NCBI RefSeq assembly: GCF_007751035.1 | Contig: NZ_CP036433.1 | Location: 186,001 to 250,000 of the forward strand | Source: Lignipirellula cremea | GTDB lineage: Bacteria > Planctomycetota > Planctomycetia > Pirellulales > Pirellulaceae | Length of the DNA: 64,000 nt | Reading direction: 5' to 3' | Shown: piece after piece, positions 25,508 through 33,722 of the stretch | How the letters are laid out: every line of letters begins with the position of its first letter | Position numbering within the stretch: the stretch's first letter is position 1 | The notes under the pieces: generated by a model | The model's input: only the letters and a program-made list of their open reading frames with translations | The model's database searches: none | What the model was told of the DNA's origin: nothing | Program-made: the position numbers and the translations under genes

Positions 25508-26953
25508 TCATTGATCGATCGGCAGGGGAAAGTGGGAGGAGGGGGAATGGGCTTGCCGGAAGATGCGGCGAAATTGCCTGACTCTTTCCGGTTCGCTGGC
25601 GGCCAGATCGTTTGTCTCGCCGATGTCGGCCGCTAGATCGTAGACCTCGAATCGGCTGCGCGGGTTTTTAGCGAACTCTCGGAGAACTCCTTCCCAGCGA
25701 CCCTGGCGGATGGCAATATCGCCGTCGGCACCATCCTCCCAGTATAGATAATCGTGGTTGTGCTGACGTTCCGGTTCGCCCAGCAGCGTCGGCAGAAAGC
25801 TGATGCTGTCGAGCCGCAAAGGAGCAGATTGACCAGACGCTTCGCAGCAGGTGGCGAAGAAGTCCCAATGAGCGCATAGCAGGTCGGCCTCGGCGCCGGG
25901 AGAGATCCGGCCCGGCCAGCGAGCGATCAGCGGCACGCGCAAACCTCCTTCGTAGACGTCGCCCTTGAAGCCGCGGAGTGGACCGTTGCTGTCGAAGAAC
26001 TTGGTCACCAGTCGGTCGCGGCGGTCCGCGCGGTCACGCACCGGCCCGTTGTCGCTGGTGAATAACACCAACGTCCGCTTGTCCAGCTGCAGTTCGTCAA
26101 GCAGCGAAAGCAGTTCGCCGACGCTTTGATCCATGCGGGTGACCATCTCGGCGTAGCCCTTCTGGTTCAGCGACCAGCCTTCCCGCTCGGCGTAGCGGCC
26201 GAAGTCGGGAGTCTCCATCTGCTGTCGCGGGGCCTCTCCGTTGTCGTGCGGCAAGGTAAACGGCAGGTAGAGGAAGAACGGCCGCGAACGATTCTGGCGG
26301 ACGAACTCGAACGCCGCCGCAGCGATCAAGTCATGGGAATACTCCTTCTTTTCCGTGGCATAACTGCCGATGCCTTTGTGCCAGGCGTCCGGGGACAAGT
26401 AACGAACCTTGTTGTTCAGCGGCAGCCGCTTGCCGTCCTTTAAGAGAAAATCAGGGAAGTAGTTGTGGGCCCGGATTTGATCGGTGTAGCCGAAGTAGGT
26501 GTCCCAGCCTTGTCGCAGCGGATCTCCGGTCGTACCGGGGTTGCCCAGACCCCACTTGCCGAACATGCCGGTCTTGTAGCCCGCCTGCTGCATCGCTTCG
26601 GCCAGCGTGAACTCCTTGAGCGGGATCGCCAACTGCCCTTCGGCGCCTACCTGCCGGCGGTTGCCGCGGACATAAGCATGCCCGGGGTGCTTGCCGGTCA
26701 TCAGGCAGCAGCGGGCCGGGGCGCAGACAACATTGCCAGCGTAGTGCTGGGTAAACCGCATCCCCTCGCGGGCCATGCCGTCCAGGTGCGGCGTTTCGAT
26801 CTTTGCCTGACCATAGCAGCCCAGATCGGCATAGCCCAGGTCATCCGCCATAATGAGCACGATGTTCGGCGGCTGCTCCTCCGCTCGGGCAGCGGGGCTT
26901 AGCAAGAGTGCGGCCCCCACCAGGAGCGGCAAACAAGCGTATCTTTGATGCAT
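25508..26953 (-). CDS. Secreted sulfatase (arylsulfatase A type)
   Basis: A 481-residue sulfatase. The ATG at 26953 gives a signal peptide (residues 1-24, ending AARAEE); the frame is open to 27118 but that extension precedes the signal. Metal-site and formylglycine motifs are intact: IMADDLGYADLGCYG (34-48), C77-A-P-A-R81 in the signature CAPARCCLMTG where Cys77 becomes formylglycine, KTGMFGKWGLG, LFTSDNGP and FKGDVYEGGLRVPLIARWPG. It should hydrolyse sulfate esters outside the cytoplasm. Placed 26 bases after the Gfo/Idh/MocA gene and 59 before a DUF1592 gene, in a series suited to degradation of sulfated glycans. Confidence 0.93.
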   Translation of the reverse strand: MHQRYACLPLLVGAALLLSPAARAEEQPPNIVLIMADDLGYADLGCYGQAKIETPHLDGMAREGMRFTQHYAGNVVCAPARCCLMTGKHPGHAYVRGNRRQVGAEGQLAIPLKEFTLAEAMQQAGYKTGMFGKWGLGNPGTTGDPLRQGWDTYFGYTDQIRAHNYFPDFLLKDGKRLPLNNKVRYLSPDAWHKGIGSYATEKKEYSHDLIAAAAFEFVRQNRSRPFFLYLPFTLPHDNGEAPRQQMETPDFGRYAEREGWSLNQKGYAEMVTRMDQSVGELLSLLDELQLDKRTLVLFTSDNGPVRDRADRRDRLVTKFFDSNGPLRGFKGDVYEGGLRVPLIARWPGRISPGAEADLLCAHWDFFATCCEASGQSAPLRLDSISFLPTLLGEPERQHNHDYLYWEDGADGDIAIRQGRWEGVLREFAKNPRSRFEVYDLAADIGETNDLAASEPERVRQFRRIFRQAHSPSSHFPLPIDQ

Positions 26954-26979
26954 AGTGCGGTTTCTTTCGTGAGGGTCGT

Positions 26980-28368
26980 CTAGGCGGGCAATTCGAACCC
27001 GGAGCGTCGCGGCCGATCGAGCAGAGCATCCGCTTTGGGATCGTCGACAAAACGTTCCCTCGCTGGATCCCAGGTTAGCGACCGGCCAAGCTCCCGAGCG
27101 ATGTTCGCCAGGTGGCAAATGGTGATGGTCCGATGCCCGGCTTCGACCGGGGCATGGGGGATCTGGCGGGTGCGGATGCAGTCCAGCCAGTTTTCCAGGT
27201 GCGGCCGGGCCACATGTCCGCTCCCGCTCCAGCGGCCGGTCAGGCTGGGATCGGGTCGCTCTTTCACCAGGTCGGGAGGATCGGTTTCAAAGTAATTGCG
27301 GCGCATTTTTAGCACCCCGCGCTCGCCATGAAACTGTATGAAATCGGGGCCATGGACGAAGTGCAACTCGACGCCGTCGGCGTAGTGCATCCGCACCGGC
27401 CAGAAGCGACGGTTATCCGACTCCACGGGCGGGGGCGTCTTATGACTCCACAACCGCCCAATCGCTGCGGTCGACGGCGGTTCATAGGCGGCGACTGTCA
27501 CCGGGCCGGTGTGATCACGCCCGAGGGCAAGCTGCACCATGTCCACCGAATGCGCTCCCCAGTTGGTCATGATGTGGCCGGAGTACGCGCGGTACAGATC
27601 CCAGCCACGCCACAGCAGGTCGCCGACCTTAAAGGCGTCCTTGTCCCACAACTTGCGATTATAGGCTCGTCGCGGGGTCGGCCCCAAAAAAAGATCCCAA
27701 TCGATCCCCGGCGGCAGCGGCTCGGCGGGCAGGCCTGGATCACGTAGCGGTCCCGGATAATTGGGCAATTCGACTTTCGAGATCTTGCCCAGCCCGCCGT
27801 CGCGTATCCACTGGCAGGCGAAGCGATTGATCTCCATGGTGCGTTGCTGGCTGCCGACCTGCAGCACGCGACCGGTCTTTTTGACCCGCTCGGCCAGCAG
27901 TCGTCCTTCCGCAACGGTCACGGTCAGCGGCTTTTCCAGATAGACATCGAGACCGGCGTCCAGCGCGAGCAGCCCGGCGAGCGCATGGTGGTGATCGGGC
28001 GTCGCGATGATCACCGCATCAAGCTTCTCGCGGTCCAGCATCCGACGATAGTCCTGATACGTCGCACAGCGGCCAGCGTCCGTTTTGCGAAAGCGCTCCA
28101 GCACGTCGGCCAGCGGACCGCTTGGCGCCAGCGTTGCGCTCATGCGGGATTCCGCGCAGTCGCAGACGGCGGTGACGGCGGCCGATTCCGGCAGGTTGCC
28201 GATCAGGTACTTGCCGCGGACGCCGGTTCCGATGACGCCGACGCGCAGGCGATCGTTCGGCTCCGTGGCCTTTGACTGTCTGCGGGCCAGCGCTCCACCA
28301 GAGAGCGCGGCGAAGGACCAGACGCCGTGCCGAAGCGCAGCGCGGCGATTCAGTCGTTTCTCTTTCAT
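26980..28368 (-). CDS. Gfo/Idh/MocA family oxidoreductase, exported
   Basis: A 462-residue NAD(P)-dependent oxidoreductase. A Tat-like leader (NRRAALRHGVWSFAALSGG) precedes the Rossmann motif RVGVIGTGVRGKYLIGNL; the family EKP motif is in LDVYLEKPLTVTVAEG. The C-terminal alpha/beta domain follows, with VGSQQRTMEINRFACQW and the bacterial-dehydrogenase type C-terminus. Start at 28368 has a purine-rich GGGAGAGAGGA before the ATG; the much longer open frame to 28896 is antisense-like noise over the SDR gene. Such enzymes oxidise or reduce sugar hydroxyls. Fourteen bases separate it from the SDR gene, so both likely act on the same sugar. Confidence 0.9.
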   Translation of the reverse strand: MKEKRLNRRAALRHGVWSFAALSGGALARRQSKATEPNDRLRVGVIGTGVRGKYLIGNLPESAAVTAVCDCAESRMSATLAPSGPLADVLERFRKTDAGRCATYQDYRRMLDREKLDAVIIATPDHHHALAGLLALDAGLDVYLEKPLTVTVAEGRLLAERVKKTGRVLQVGSQQRTMEINRFACQWIRDGGLGKISKVELPNYPGPLRDPGLPAEPLPPGIDWDLFLGPTPRRAYNRKLWDKDAFKVGDLLWRGWDLYRAYSGHIMTNWGAHSVDMVQLALGRDHTGPVTVAAYEPPSTAAIGRLWSHKTPPPVESDNRRFWPVRMHYADGVELHFVHGPDFIQFHGERGVLKMRRNYFETDPPDLVKERPDPSLTGRWSGSGHVARPHLENWLDCIRTRQIPHAPVEAGHRTITICHLANIARELGRSLTWDPARERFVDDPKADALLDRPRRSGFELPA

Positions 28369-28382
28369 TCCTCTCTCCCTAA

Positions 28383-29114
28383 TCAGTCGAGCATCATGTA
28401 AGGCGGCGTCACGATCAGTTCGGGAACTACGGCCCGCGGAGGCAAGGTCAGCACCGTCATCACGCAGGCGGCGACATCCTCCGGTTGTAGCATGGCGGCC
28501 CGCTTTTCCGCCGGCGGAGGCTCTGGCCGTCGATCGACGATCGGGGTGTTCGTTTCTCCTGGATAGATGTTGGTGACCTTGACGCCGTGGGGAGCTTCTT
28601 CCAGCGCGACATACGTCCCGAGAGTGCTTTGTGCCGCCTTGGAAACGCAGTAGGGCGCCCCGGCCAGCAGCATCGCTCGGCGTCCGGCGACGGAGACGAT
28701 ATTGACGATCACGCCCTGGCGCCTTTCCCGCATCGCCGGTAAGGCGGCGTGAATGCAGTTGAACGTTCCCGTCAAATTGACGTTCATCACCTGGTCGAAG
28801 TCTTGCGGATCGAGGTTCCCCATCATTCTCTTGGCGACGTTTACGCCGGCCGAGTTCACCAGGATGTCGGGCGAGCGATGCTCCTGCCGCAGCCACTCAA
28901 ACAATTGCGTTACCTGAGATCGATCAGCCACATCGCACGTTTTCCAGCAGACGTCGCCAGGCAACGCCGTGGCCGCTTCTTGCAGGCTCGCCTCGGTGCG
29001 GCCGGTGATCGCCACCCGGTAGCCGGCCTCCGCCAGCGCGGCGGCGGTGGCGCGGCCGATGCCGCTGGCGCCGCCGGTAACCAGCGCCAGTTGCTCACGG
29101 TTGCTGTCGTTCAT
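28383..29114 (-). CDS. Short-chain dehydrogenase/reductase
   Basis: A 243-residue classical SDR. Cofactor motif TGGASGIG (14-21), NSAG (NAAG-type) near 90, catalytic Ser in NIVSVAGRR and Tyr-x-x-x-Lys in PYCVSKAA. No signal peptide, so it is cytoplasmic, unlike the Tat-bearing Gfo/Idh/MocA and isomerase-like neighbours. The length is usual. An oxidoreductase acting on a sugar or sugar-derived ketone is likely from the context; the substrate cannot be read from sequence. Confidence 0.92.
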   Translation of the reverse strand: MNDSNREQLALVTGGASGIGRATAAALAEAGYRVAITGRTEASLQEAATALPGDVCWKTCDVADRSQVTQLFEWLRQEHRSPDILVNSAGVNVAKRMMGNLDPQDFDQVMNVNLTGTFNCIHAALPAMRERRQGVIVNIVSVAGRRAMLLAGAPYCVSKAAQSTLGTYVALEEAPHGVKVTNIYPGETNTPIVDRRPEPPPAEKRAAMLQPEDVAACVMTVLTLPPRAVVPELIVTPPYMMLD

Positions 29115-29137
29115 ACTTGGATTCGCCTTTCGTCAAG

Positions 29138-30214
29138 TCAAAGCTTCAGGGTGTCGCGGGCAAAGTCGAGGCTGGCGCGGACGTTCTGCTCTTCGAGTGC
29201 TTGTTGCTGCTCCAGCGGCAGAGAGCTCACCAACTGGAGCTTCGCTGCGGGGTTCTCCCGGACGGTTCGCAGGGTGCGGGCCAGTTCCTTTCCTGCCACC
29301 TGCGGCATGGTCGCCCAGTACTTCTCTGTCAGGCACGGCACGCGGAGGGCGTCGCGGGTGATCAACTCCAGCGTGAACCGGATTTGCAGTTGCGCTTTGC
29401 GGAGAATCTCCACCATCTTTTTGAGGTCGAAGCAGCCCTGGCCCAGGGGGATATCGCCCAATAGGAAGCCGTCGGCGTACGGCTGCACAGCCTGATCTTT
29501 CAGGTGTACCGTTTTCGCCCAGGGCGCGAGGGCCCGCACCGTTTCGATCGGTTCTTCCAGCAGCGCGAAACTGTTTCCGGTGTCGACGCAGGCGCCGACG
29601 TACTCGCTGTCGATCTGTTCGAAGAGCGCGATGCGTTCCTCGTTCCTTTGGTCCTTGTGGTTCTCGATCGCCAGCGGCGTGCGGTGTTTCTCCACGATGG
29701 GCGCCGCCAGCTCCGCCATTTTCCGGCCTTGTTTTTCGTACTCGCGAAACTCCTCTAGCGAAGCGAAGCGCTCGTACCGGCGGCCGGGCATGATGACGGA
29801 CCGCGCCGCCTGCACGCCGACTTCCGCTGCAATGCGGATCTCTCGCTCAAACCGAGCGAGGTCCGCTTGGTCGCGCGGCGGATCGACGATGGCGTCGATG
29901 AACAGGGAGTGCTGCTCGGCGAATCCTCGCAGCTCTTTGACTCCCGCCCGATCAAGCCCGCCGAGCTTCGCCTGCATCCCGCCCGCTCCCAGCGTCTGGC
30001 AGTAGCGTAGGAACGTCAGCGGCTCGAACAGATCGCCGGCTAGGTCCTGCTGCTGCAGCCAGCGACGGCGAACGCCGCAATCATAGATTACCAGCCCAAG
30101 CCCCGTTTTTCGCGGCTCTGCGGCAAACACTTCCGGCGATAGCGCGGCGGCGAGCAGGCCCGTGCCCGCAGCGCCGAGTGCGTCGCGGCGATTGATTGGT
30201 AGTGGCGGCGTCAT
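29138..30214 (-). CDS. Sugar phosphate isomerase/epimerase-like TIM barrel, exported
   Basis: A 358-residue protein with a Tat signal (NRRDALGAAGTGLLAAAL) and a xylose-isomerase-like TIM barrel. Metal-ligand regions typical of the AP-endonuclease-2 superfamily are visible: LAIENHKDQRNEE, ACVDTGNSFAL, TVHLKDQAVQP and FTLELITRD. Members isomerise or epimerise keto and aldo sugars or inositols. The exported state, common in planctomycetes, is odd for an enzyme of phosphorylated sugars, so the name refers to fold only. Part of the tight gene run with SDR and Gfo/Idh/MocA. Confidence 0.85.
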   Translation of the reverse strand: MTPPLPINRRDALGAAGTGLLAAALSPEVFAAEPRKTGLGLVIYDCGVRRRWLQQQDLAGDLFEPLTFLRYCQTLGAGGMQAKLGGLDRAGVKELRGFAEQHSLFIDAIVDPPRDQADLARFEREIRIAAEVGVQAARSVIMPGRRYERFASLEEFREYEKQGRKMAELAAPIVEKHRTPLAIENHKDQRNEERIALFEQIDSEYVGACVDTGNSFALLEEPIETVRALAPWAKTVHLKDQAVQPYADGFLLGDIPLGQGCFDLKKMVEILRKAQLQIRFTLELITRDALRVPCLTEKYWATMPQVAGKELARTLRTVRENPAAKLQLVSSLPLEQQQALEEQNVRASLDFARDTLKL

Positions 30215-30261
30215 GAGATCTCAAGCCTTCTGATTGAGCAGTAATCGAGCGCATCCCCAGT

Positions 30262-31107
30262 CTACTTCTGCCTGGCTCGCGGCGGCCTCTTCGCGTCCGG
30301 ACTAGCCACCACCACCTCCACGTCTGGGCGTAGTTTGCGGAACGCGGCAAGCGCTTCCGTTGGAGCCGGCTGTTTGCGAGCGTCGACCAGCAAGCTTTGC
30401 AGGGTCTTTACGCCTGCGATCGCCGCCAGATGCTTCGTGGAGAATCCGCCGGCGTTTTCAATACTAAGGACCTTCAATGGCAACGCCTGCAAGCGAGCCA
30501 GGCCCTCGGGGGTGATTGACGTTTCCGAACCGCGGGGTGCGTGAAAGTCCAATCGCAGACATTCGAGCTGGGGGAACTCCCGGGCAATATGCGCCAAGTG
30601 AGAGTCGTCCGGGGCCAGCGGCGAATGATACCAGTTTCCTCGCTTCAGCCGCGGCAGATCGTGGAGGGTGGTGATCGCATCACGCAGGTGCTCGGGCTTG
30701 TCTTTATTCAGATCCCGCAGTCCCATGCAACCGCCAATCGTCAGCGATTCGACCGGCAATCCCGAGAACGGCTCCAGCGCAGCAAAGCCTTTGGAATGCC
30801 AGATCGACAACTGCTTCAACCGGCGCAGCGACTTGAGAAAGCCCCACTCATCGTCCGCCAAGGGGGCGCCGTTAATCCCCATCTGTTCCAGGTGCGTCAA
30901 CAGGCCAATCAATTGATACTCCTCGGCCGACAGCGCCGGCGAACCGGACGACATCAGCCGAACCGCATGACCGTCGTCCGTCGTGATCTTGACCCCTTTG
31001 GAGGACAGGTAAGCGATCGCTCCCGCCTCATCGTTCGGCAACTCGGCTCTCAGCAACGGCTGCGCCCCGAGCGTTAACGCCATCGTCAGGAAAAAAATTC
31101 GAATCAT
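30262..31107 (-). CDS. Secreted leucine-rich-repeat protein
   Basis: A 281-residue LRR protein. The ATG at 31107 with GGGAG six bases upstream yields a signal peptide (IFFLTMALTLGAQPLLRA); a start at 31143 would overlap the DUF1501 gene and lacks this support. Irregular LRRs cover about 60-255 (LRRLKQLSIWHSKGFAAL, ESLTIGGCMGLRDLNKD, LQALPLKVLSIENAGG). The tail PDAKRPPRARQK is basic, like that of the LRR lipoprotein at 495-1379. Here it follows a truncated DUF1501 gene by 19 bases. Probable extracytoplasmic binding protein. Confidence 0.82.
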   Translation of the reverse strand: MIRIFFLTMALTLGAQPLLRAELPNDEAGAIAYLSSKGVKITTDDGHAVRLMSSGSPALSAEEYQLIGLLTHLEQMGINGAPLADDEWGFLKSLRRLKQLSIWHSKGFAALEPFSGLPVESLTIGGCMGLRDLNKDKPEHLRDAITTLHDLPRLKRGNWYHSPLAPDDSHLAHIAREFPQLECLRLDFHAPRGSETSITPEGLARLQALPLKVLSIENAGGFSTKHLAAIAGVKTLQSLLVDARKQPAPTEALAAFRKLRPDVEVVVASPDAKRPPRARQK

Positions 31108-31126
31108 TTCAACTCCCGTATTCTCA

Positions 31127-32269
31127 TTAGACAATAATCTCATTCACGACCCGACCGAACACGTCTGTCAAGCGGAAATCGCGGCCAGAGTACCGATAGG
31201 TCAAACGCTCATGGTCCAGACCCAACAGATGCACGATCGTGGCGTGCAGGTCGTGCACATGCACCTTTCCTTCCACGGCAAAGGTGCCCTGGACGTCCAG
31301 TGCGCGGCGTCCATAGGCGAAGCAGCCTTGGACTCCTCCGCCGGCGAGAAACATCGTGTAGCCGCGCGGATTGTGATCGGTGCCGTCCTGGTTCTCTTCT
31401 TCGCTTGTTGTCCGGCCGAACTCGCCGCCCCAGACAACCAGCGTATCATCCCACAGGCCGCACTGTTTTAGATCGTCGAACAGCGAGGCGATCGGCTGGT
31501 CGACGGCCCAGCATAGATTCTGGGTGTCGCGGCGGTGGGTGGTGTGCGTGTCCCAGTATTCCATGTTGAGTTCGATGAAGCGCACTCCCGCCTCGGCGAA
31601 AGGCCGCGCGAGCAAGCACTGCCGGGCGAACACATCGACGGACGTCTGTCGGCCCCAGCGGACTTTCCGCTGCTCCCTATTTTCCGCCCCGTAAACGTCC
31701 AGCACCCGTTGCGGCTCGCTGGTGAAGTCCATCTGCTGCGAGAAATCCATCTGCATCCGGAAGGTCGTTTCGTGTGATTGAATCATACCCTCGATTTCCG
31801 GCGACGCCGTTTGCTCCAAAAACCTCTGATTGAGGCGCTCCACGAGCTGAATCTGCCGCTGTTGCTCATTCGGCGAAATCGAGTCATTGGTCAGGTTGCT
31901 CCCGTCGCTTGGTTCGACAGCTTGACGAGCCTGCCCGATCCCGACGCCCTGGTAGGTCGAGGGCAGGAAGGCCGAGCCGCAGTTCCGTATCCCGCCGAAA
32001 CTGCTGGACATGTTGAGCGCGATGTAGCTTGGCATGTTTTCGTTCTCGCAACCCAAACCGTACAACACCCAGGATCCCAGCGAAGGGAGAGGCAGCACCC
32101 AATGGCCGCAGTGCAGCAGCAGTGTGCCTTTGGAATCGATCGGCGTGTCGGTGTGCATCGCCCGCAGCACGCACAAACTGTCGGCGTGGCGCGCCAGATT
32201 TGGCAACCACTGTGATACGCGGAGTCCACTCTCGCCGTGTTGCTGCAGCCTGGCCCAATAGGGATCCAT
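31127..32269 (-). pseudogene. DUF1501 protein lacking its N-terminus
   Basis: A 380-codon frame with clear DUF1501 (alkaline-phosphatase/sulfatase-fold) features: LARHADSLCVLRAMHTDT, VWGGEFGRTTSEEENQDGTD, DHNPRGYTMFLAGGGVQG and VHDLHATIVHLLGLDHERL. Full-length members have a Tat signal and about 80-100 more residues. Upstream in frame one reads CFDYHPELA before the ATG at 32269, then runs into a TGA near 32330, while a frame beginning MTGGNTKAIVSLL with a good ribosome-binding site is shifted by one base. So the 5' part appears frameshifted or deleted. A shortened protein might still be made, but it would not be exported. Confidence 0.65.
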
Positions 32270-32358
32270 TGCCAGCTCAGGATGGTAGTCGAAGCAAAGA
32301 GACGATCGCCTTGGTGTTACCGCCAGTCATCTTTCTTCCCTTCTGGATCGGCAAAATT

Positions 32359-33702
32359 TTACGCCAGCCCTGCCAGCGGCCCGGTGCTGTCGGCGAAGCG
32401 TTCGACCGGAGCTCCGGCCAACTGCAGCATGGAGAGGTACAGGTTGGAAGTCGGCGTACGGGCCAAGGTCCACTTGTCCTGGCCGTAGCGGGGATTCTCG
32501 CAGAACTTGAGATGTTGGCCCTGCTTCAGTCGTCCTCCTGCATGGCCGGCCAGCAGCAGCGGGTAGTTGCCGCCCCAGTGTTGGCCGTCGGCCATGGAGT
32601 CGCCGGTTAGGATCAAGGAGTTGTGCAGGATACTCTGTCCATTGGCGTCATGCATGCCGTCCAGGGTATCAAGGAATTTGGCCAATTCGCTCATACTCCA
32701 CTCATTGATACGGGCCATCTGTTCGAGTTTTTCGGCATTCTGGTTGTGGTGGCTGATCGGGTGCCAGTCTTCGATCACGCCGGGGATAAAGTCATAAGCC
32801 GGCCCTGGTCCGTCACCGGCCAGTGCGACCACACGGGTAATGTCTGCTTCAAACGCCAGGGCGATCAGCCGATACATCGTCGCCATCCATTCGTCCTTGC
32901 TGCGTTCGGCGGTCGGCGCTGGCGGCCGGCCCGCTGGCGGGGGCGGCGTATCGATCCACTTCTCGTCTCGGGCGATACCGGCTTCCAACTCGCGGACGGA
33001 CGTCAAGTACTGATCGAGCTTGTCGCGGTCCTGCACCCCCAGTCGCCGCTGGAGGTCGTGGCGGCTCTCGGTCACCAGGTCGAGAAGGCTGTGATTAAGG
33101 GCGGCGTTCTTCTTGAACTGGGCCACTTCCGACGGCCGCTTGGCCACAAAAAGACGCTGGAACAAAGCCGCTGGGCTGTTGATTGTGGGCAGCGGCGTGC
33201 CGTGTTCCGACCAGGAAAGAATATGAAAACCCGGCTTGTAGATGCCCAGCTGCAGCGAAGGATGCCGGGTGTTCTGTCCCAGGTGCTTGGCCGCGATCTG
33301 GTCGACCGAGCTGTGCGTTTTGATGTCGGCTGCTCCGCTGCCGGTAACGACCCTTTGCGAAGTCAGCCACATCATCGCGCCGTTGTGGCCGAATTCGCGC
33401 CCCCCGCCATAGTCAAGCTCGGGGAAGTTGCGTGTTCCCGAGATCACCGAAAAGTGCGAGCGGTGACGCTCGAGCGGCCGCAGCGCCCGGCTGAGCTGAT
33501 AGTTGGGGCCGTCATCTTCCGGGAACCAGTGGTCCATATTGGTCGCGGTCCCCAGCCAGTGAAACATCAGCCGCACCGGCGGCTGGGCCGCTTGCTGAGC
33601 CGCACGCGAGACGGGCGTCATCGCTTCCAAAAACGGTAAGGCGATCGTAGCTCCAAGGCCTTGCAGAGCGGTGCGTCGAGAAAGGCGCCATGATTTGGTC
33701 AT
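32359..33702 (-). CDS. DUF1552 domain protein, Tat-exported
   Basis: A 447-residue DUF1552 protein. Tat signal SRRTALQGLGATIALPFL; then MFHWLGTATNMDHWFPEDDG, SLQLGIYKPGFHILSWSEHG, LTSVRELEAGIARDEKW and GGNYPLLLAGHAGGRLKQGQ. AGGAG precedes the ATG by about eight bases. It lies 20 bases after the DUF1592 gene. The three intact DUF1552 proteins of this window are clearly diverged from each other, so they are not recent duplicates and probably serve different modules. Confidence 0.92.
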   Translation of the reverse strand: MTKSWRLSRRTALQGLGATIALPFLEAMTPVSRAAQQAAQPPVRLMFHWLGTATNMDHWFPEDDGPNYQLSRALRPLERHRSHFSVISGTRNFPELDYGGGREFGHNGAMMWLTSQRVVTGSGAADIKTHSSVDQIAAKHLGQNTRHPSLQLGIYKPGFHILSWSEHGTPLPTINSPAALFQRLFVAKRPSEVAQFKKNAALNHSLLDLVTESRHDLQRRLGVQDRDKLDQYLTSVRELEAGIARDEKWIDTPPPPAGRPPAPTAERSKDEWMATMYRLIALAFEADITRVVALAGDGPGPAYDFIPGVIEDWHPISHHNQNAEKLEQMARINEWSMSELAKFLDTLDGMHDANGQSILHNSLILTGDSMADGQHWGGNYPLLLAGHAGGRLKQGQHLKFCENPRYGQDKWTLARTPTSNLYLSMLQLAGAPVERFADSTGPLAGLA

Positions 33703-33722
33703 TATGAACTCCTATCGGTGTT

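Noticed and set aside
28369-28896. A 176-codon N-terminal extension of the Gfo/Idh/MocA gene
   Set aside because: The extension is out-of-register reading of the SDR gene; the Tat leader and ribosome-binding site at 28368 define the start.
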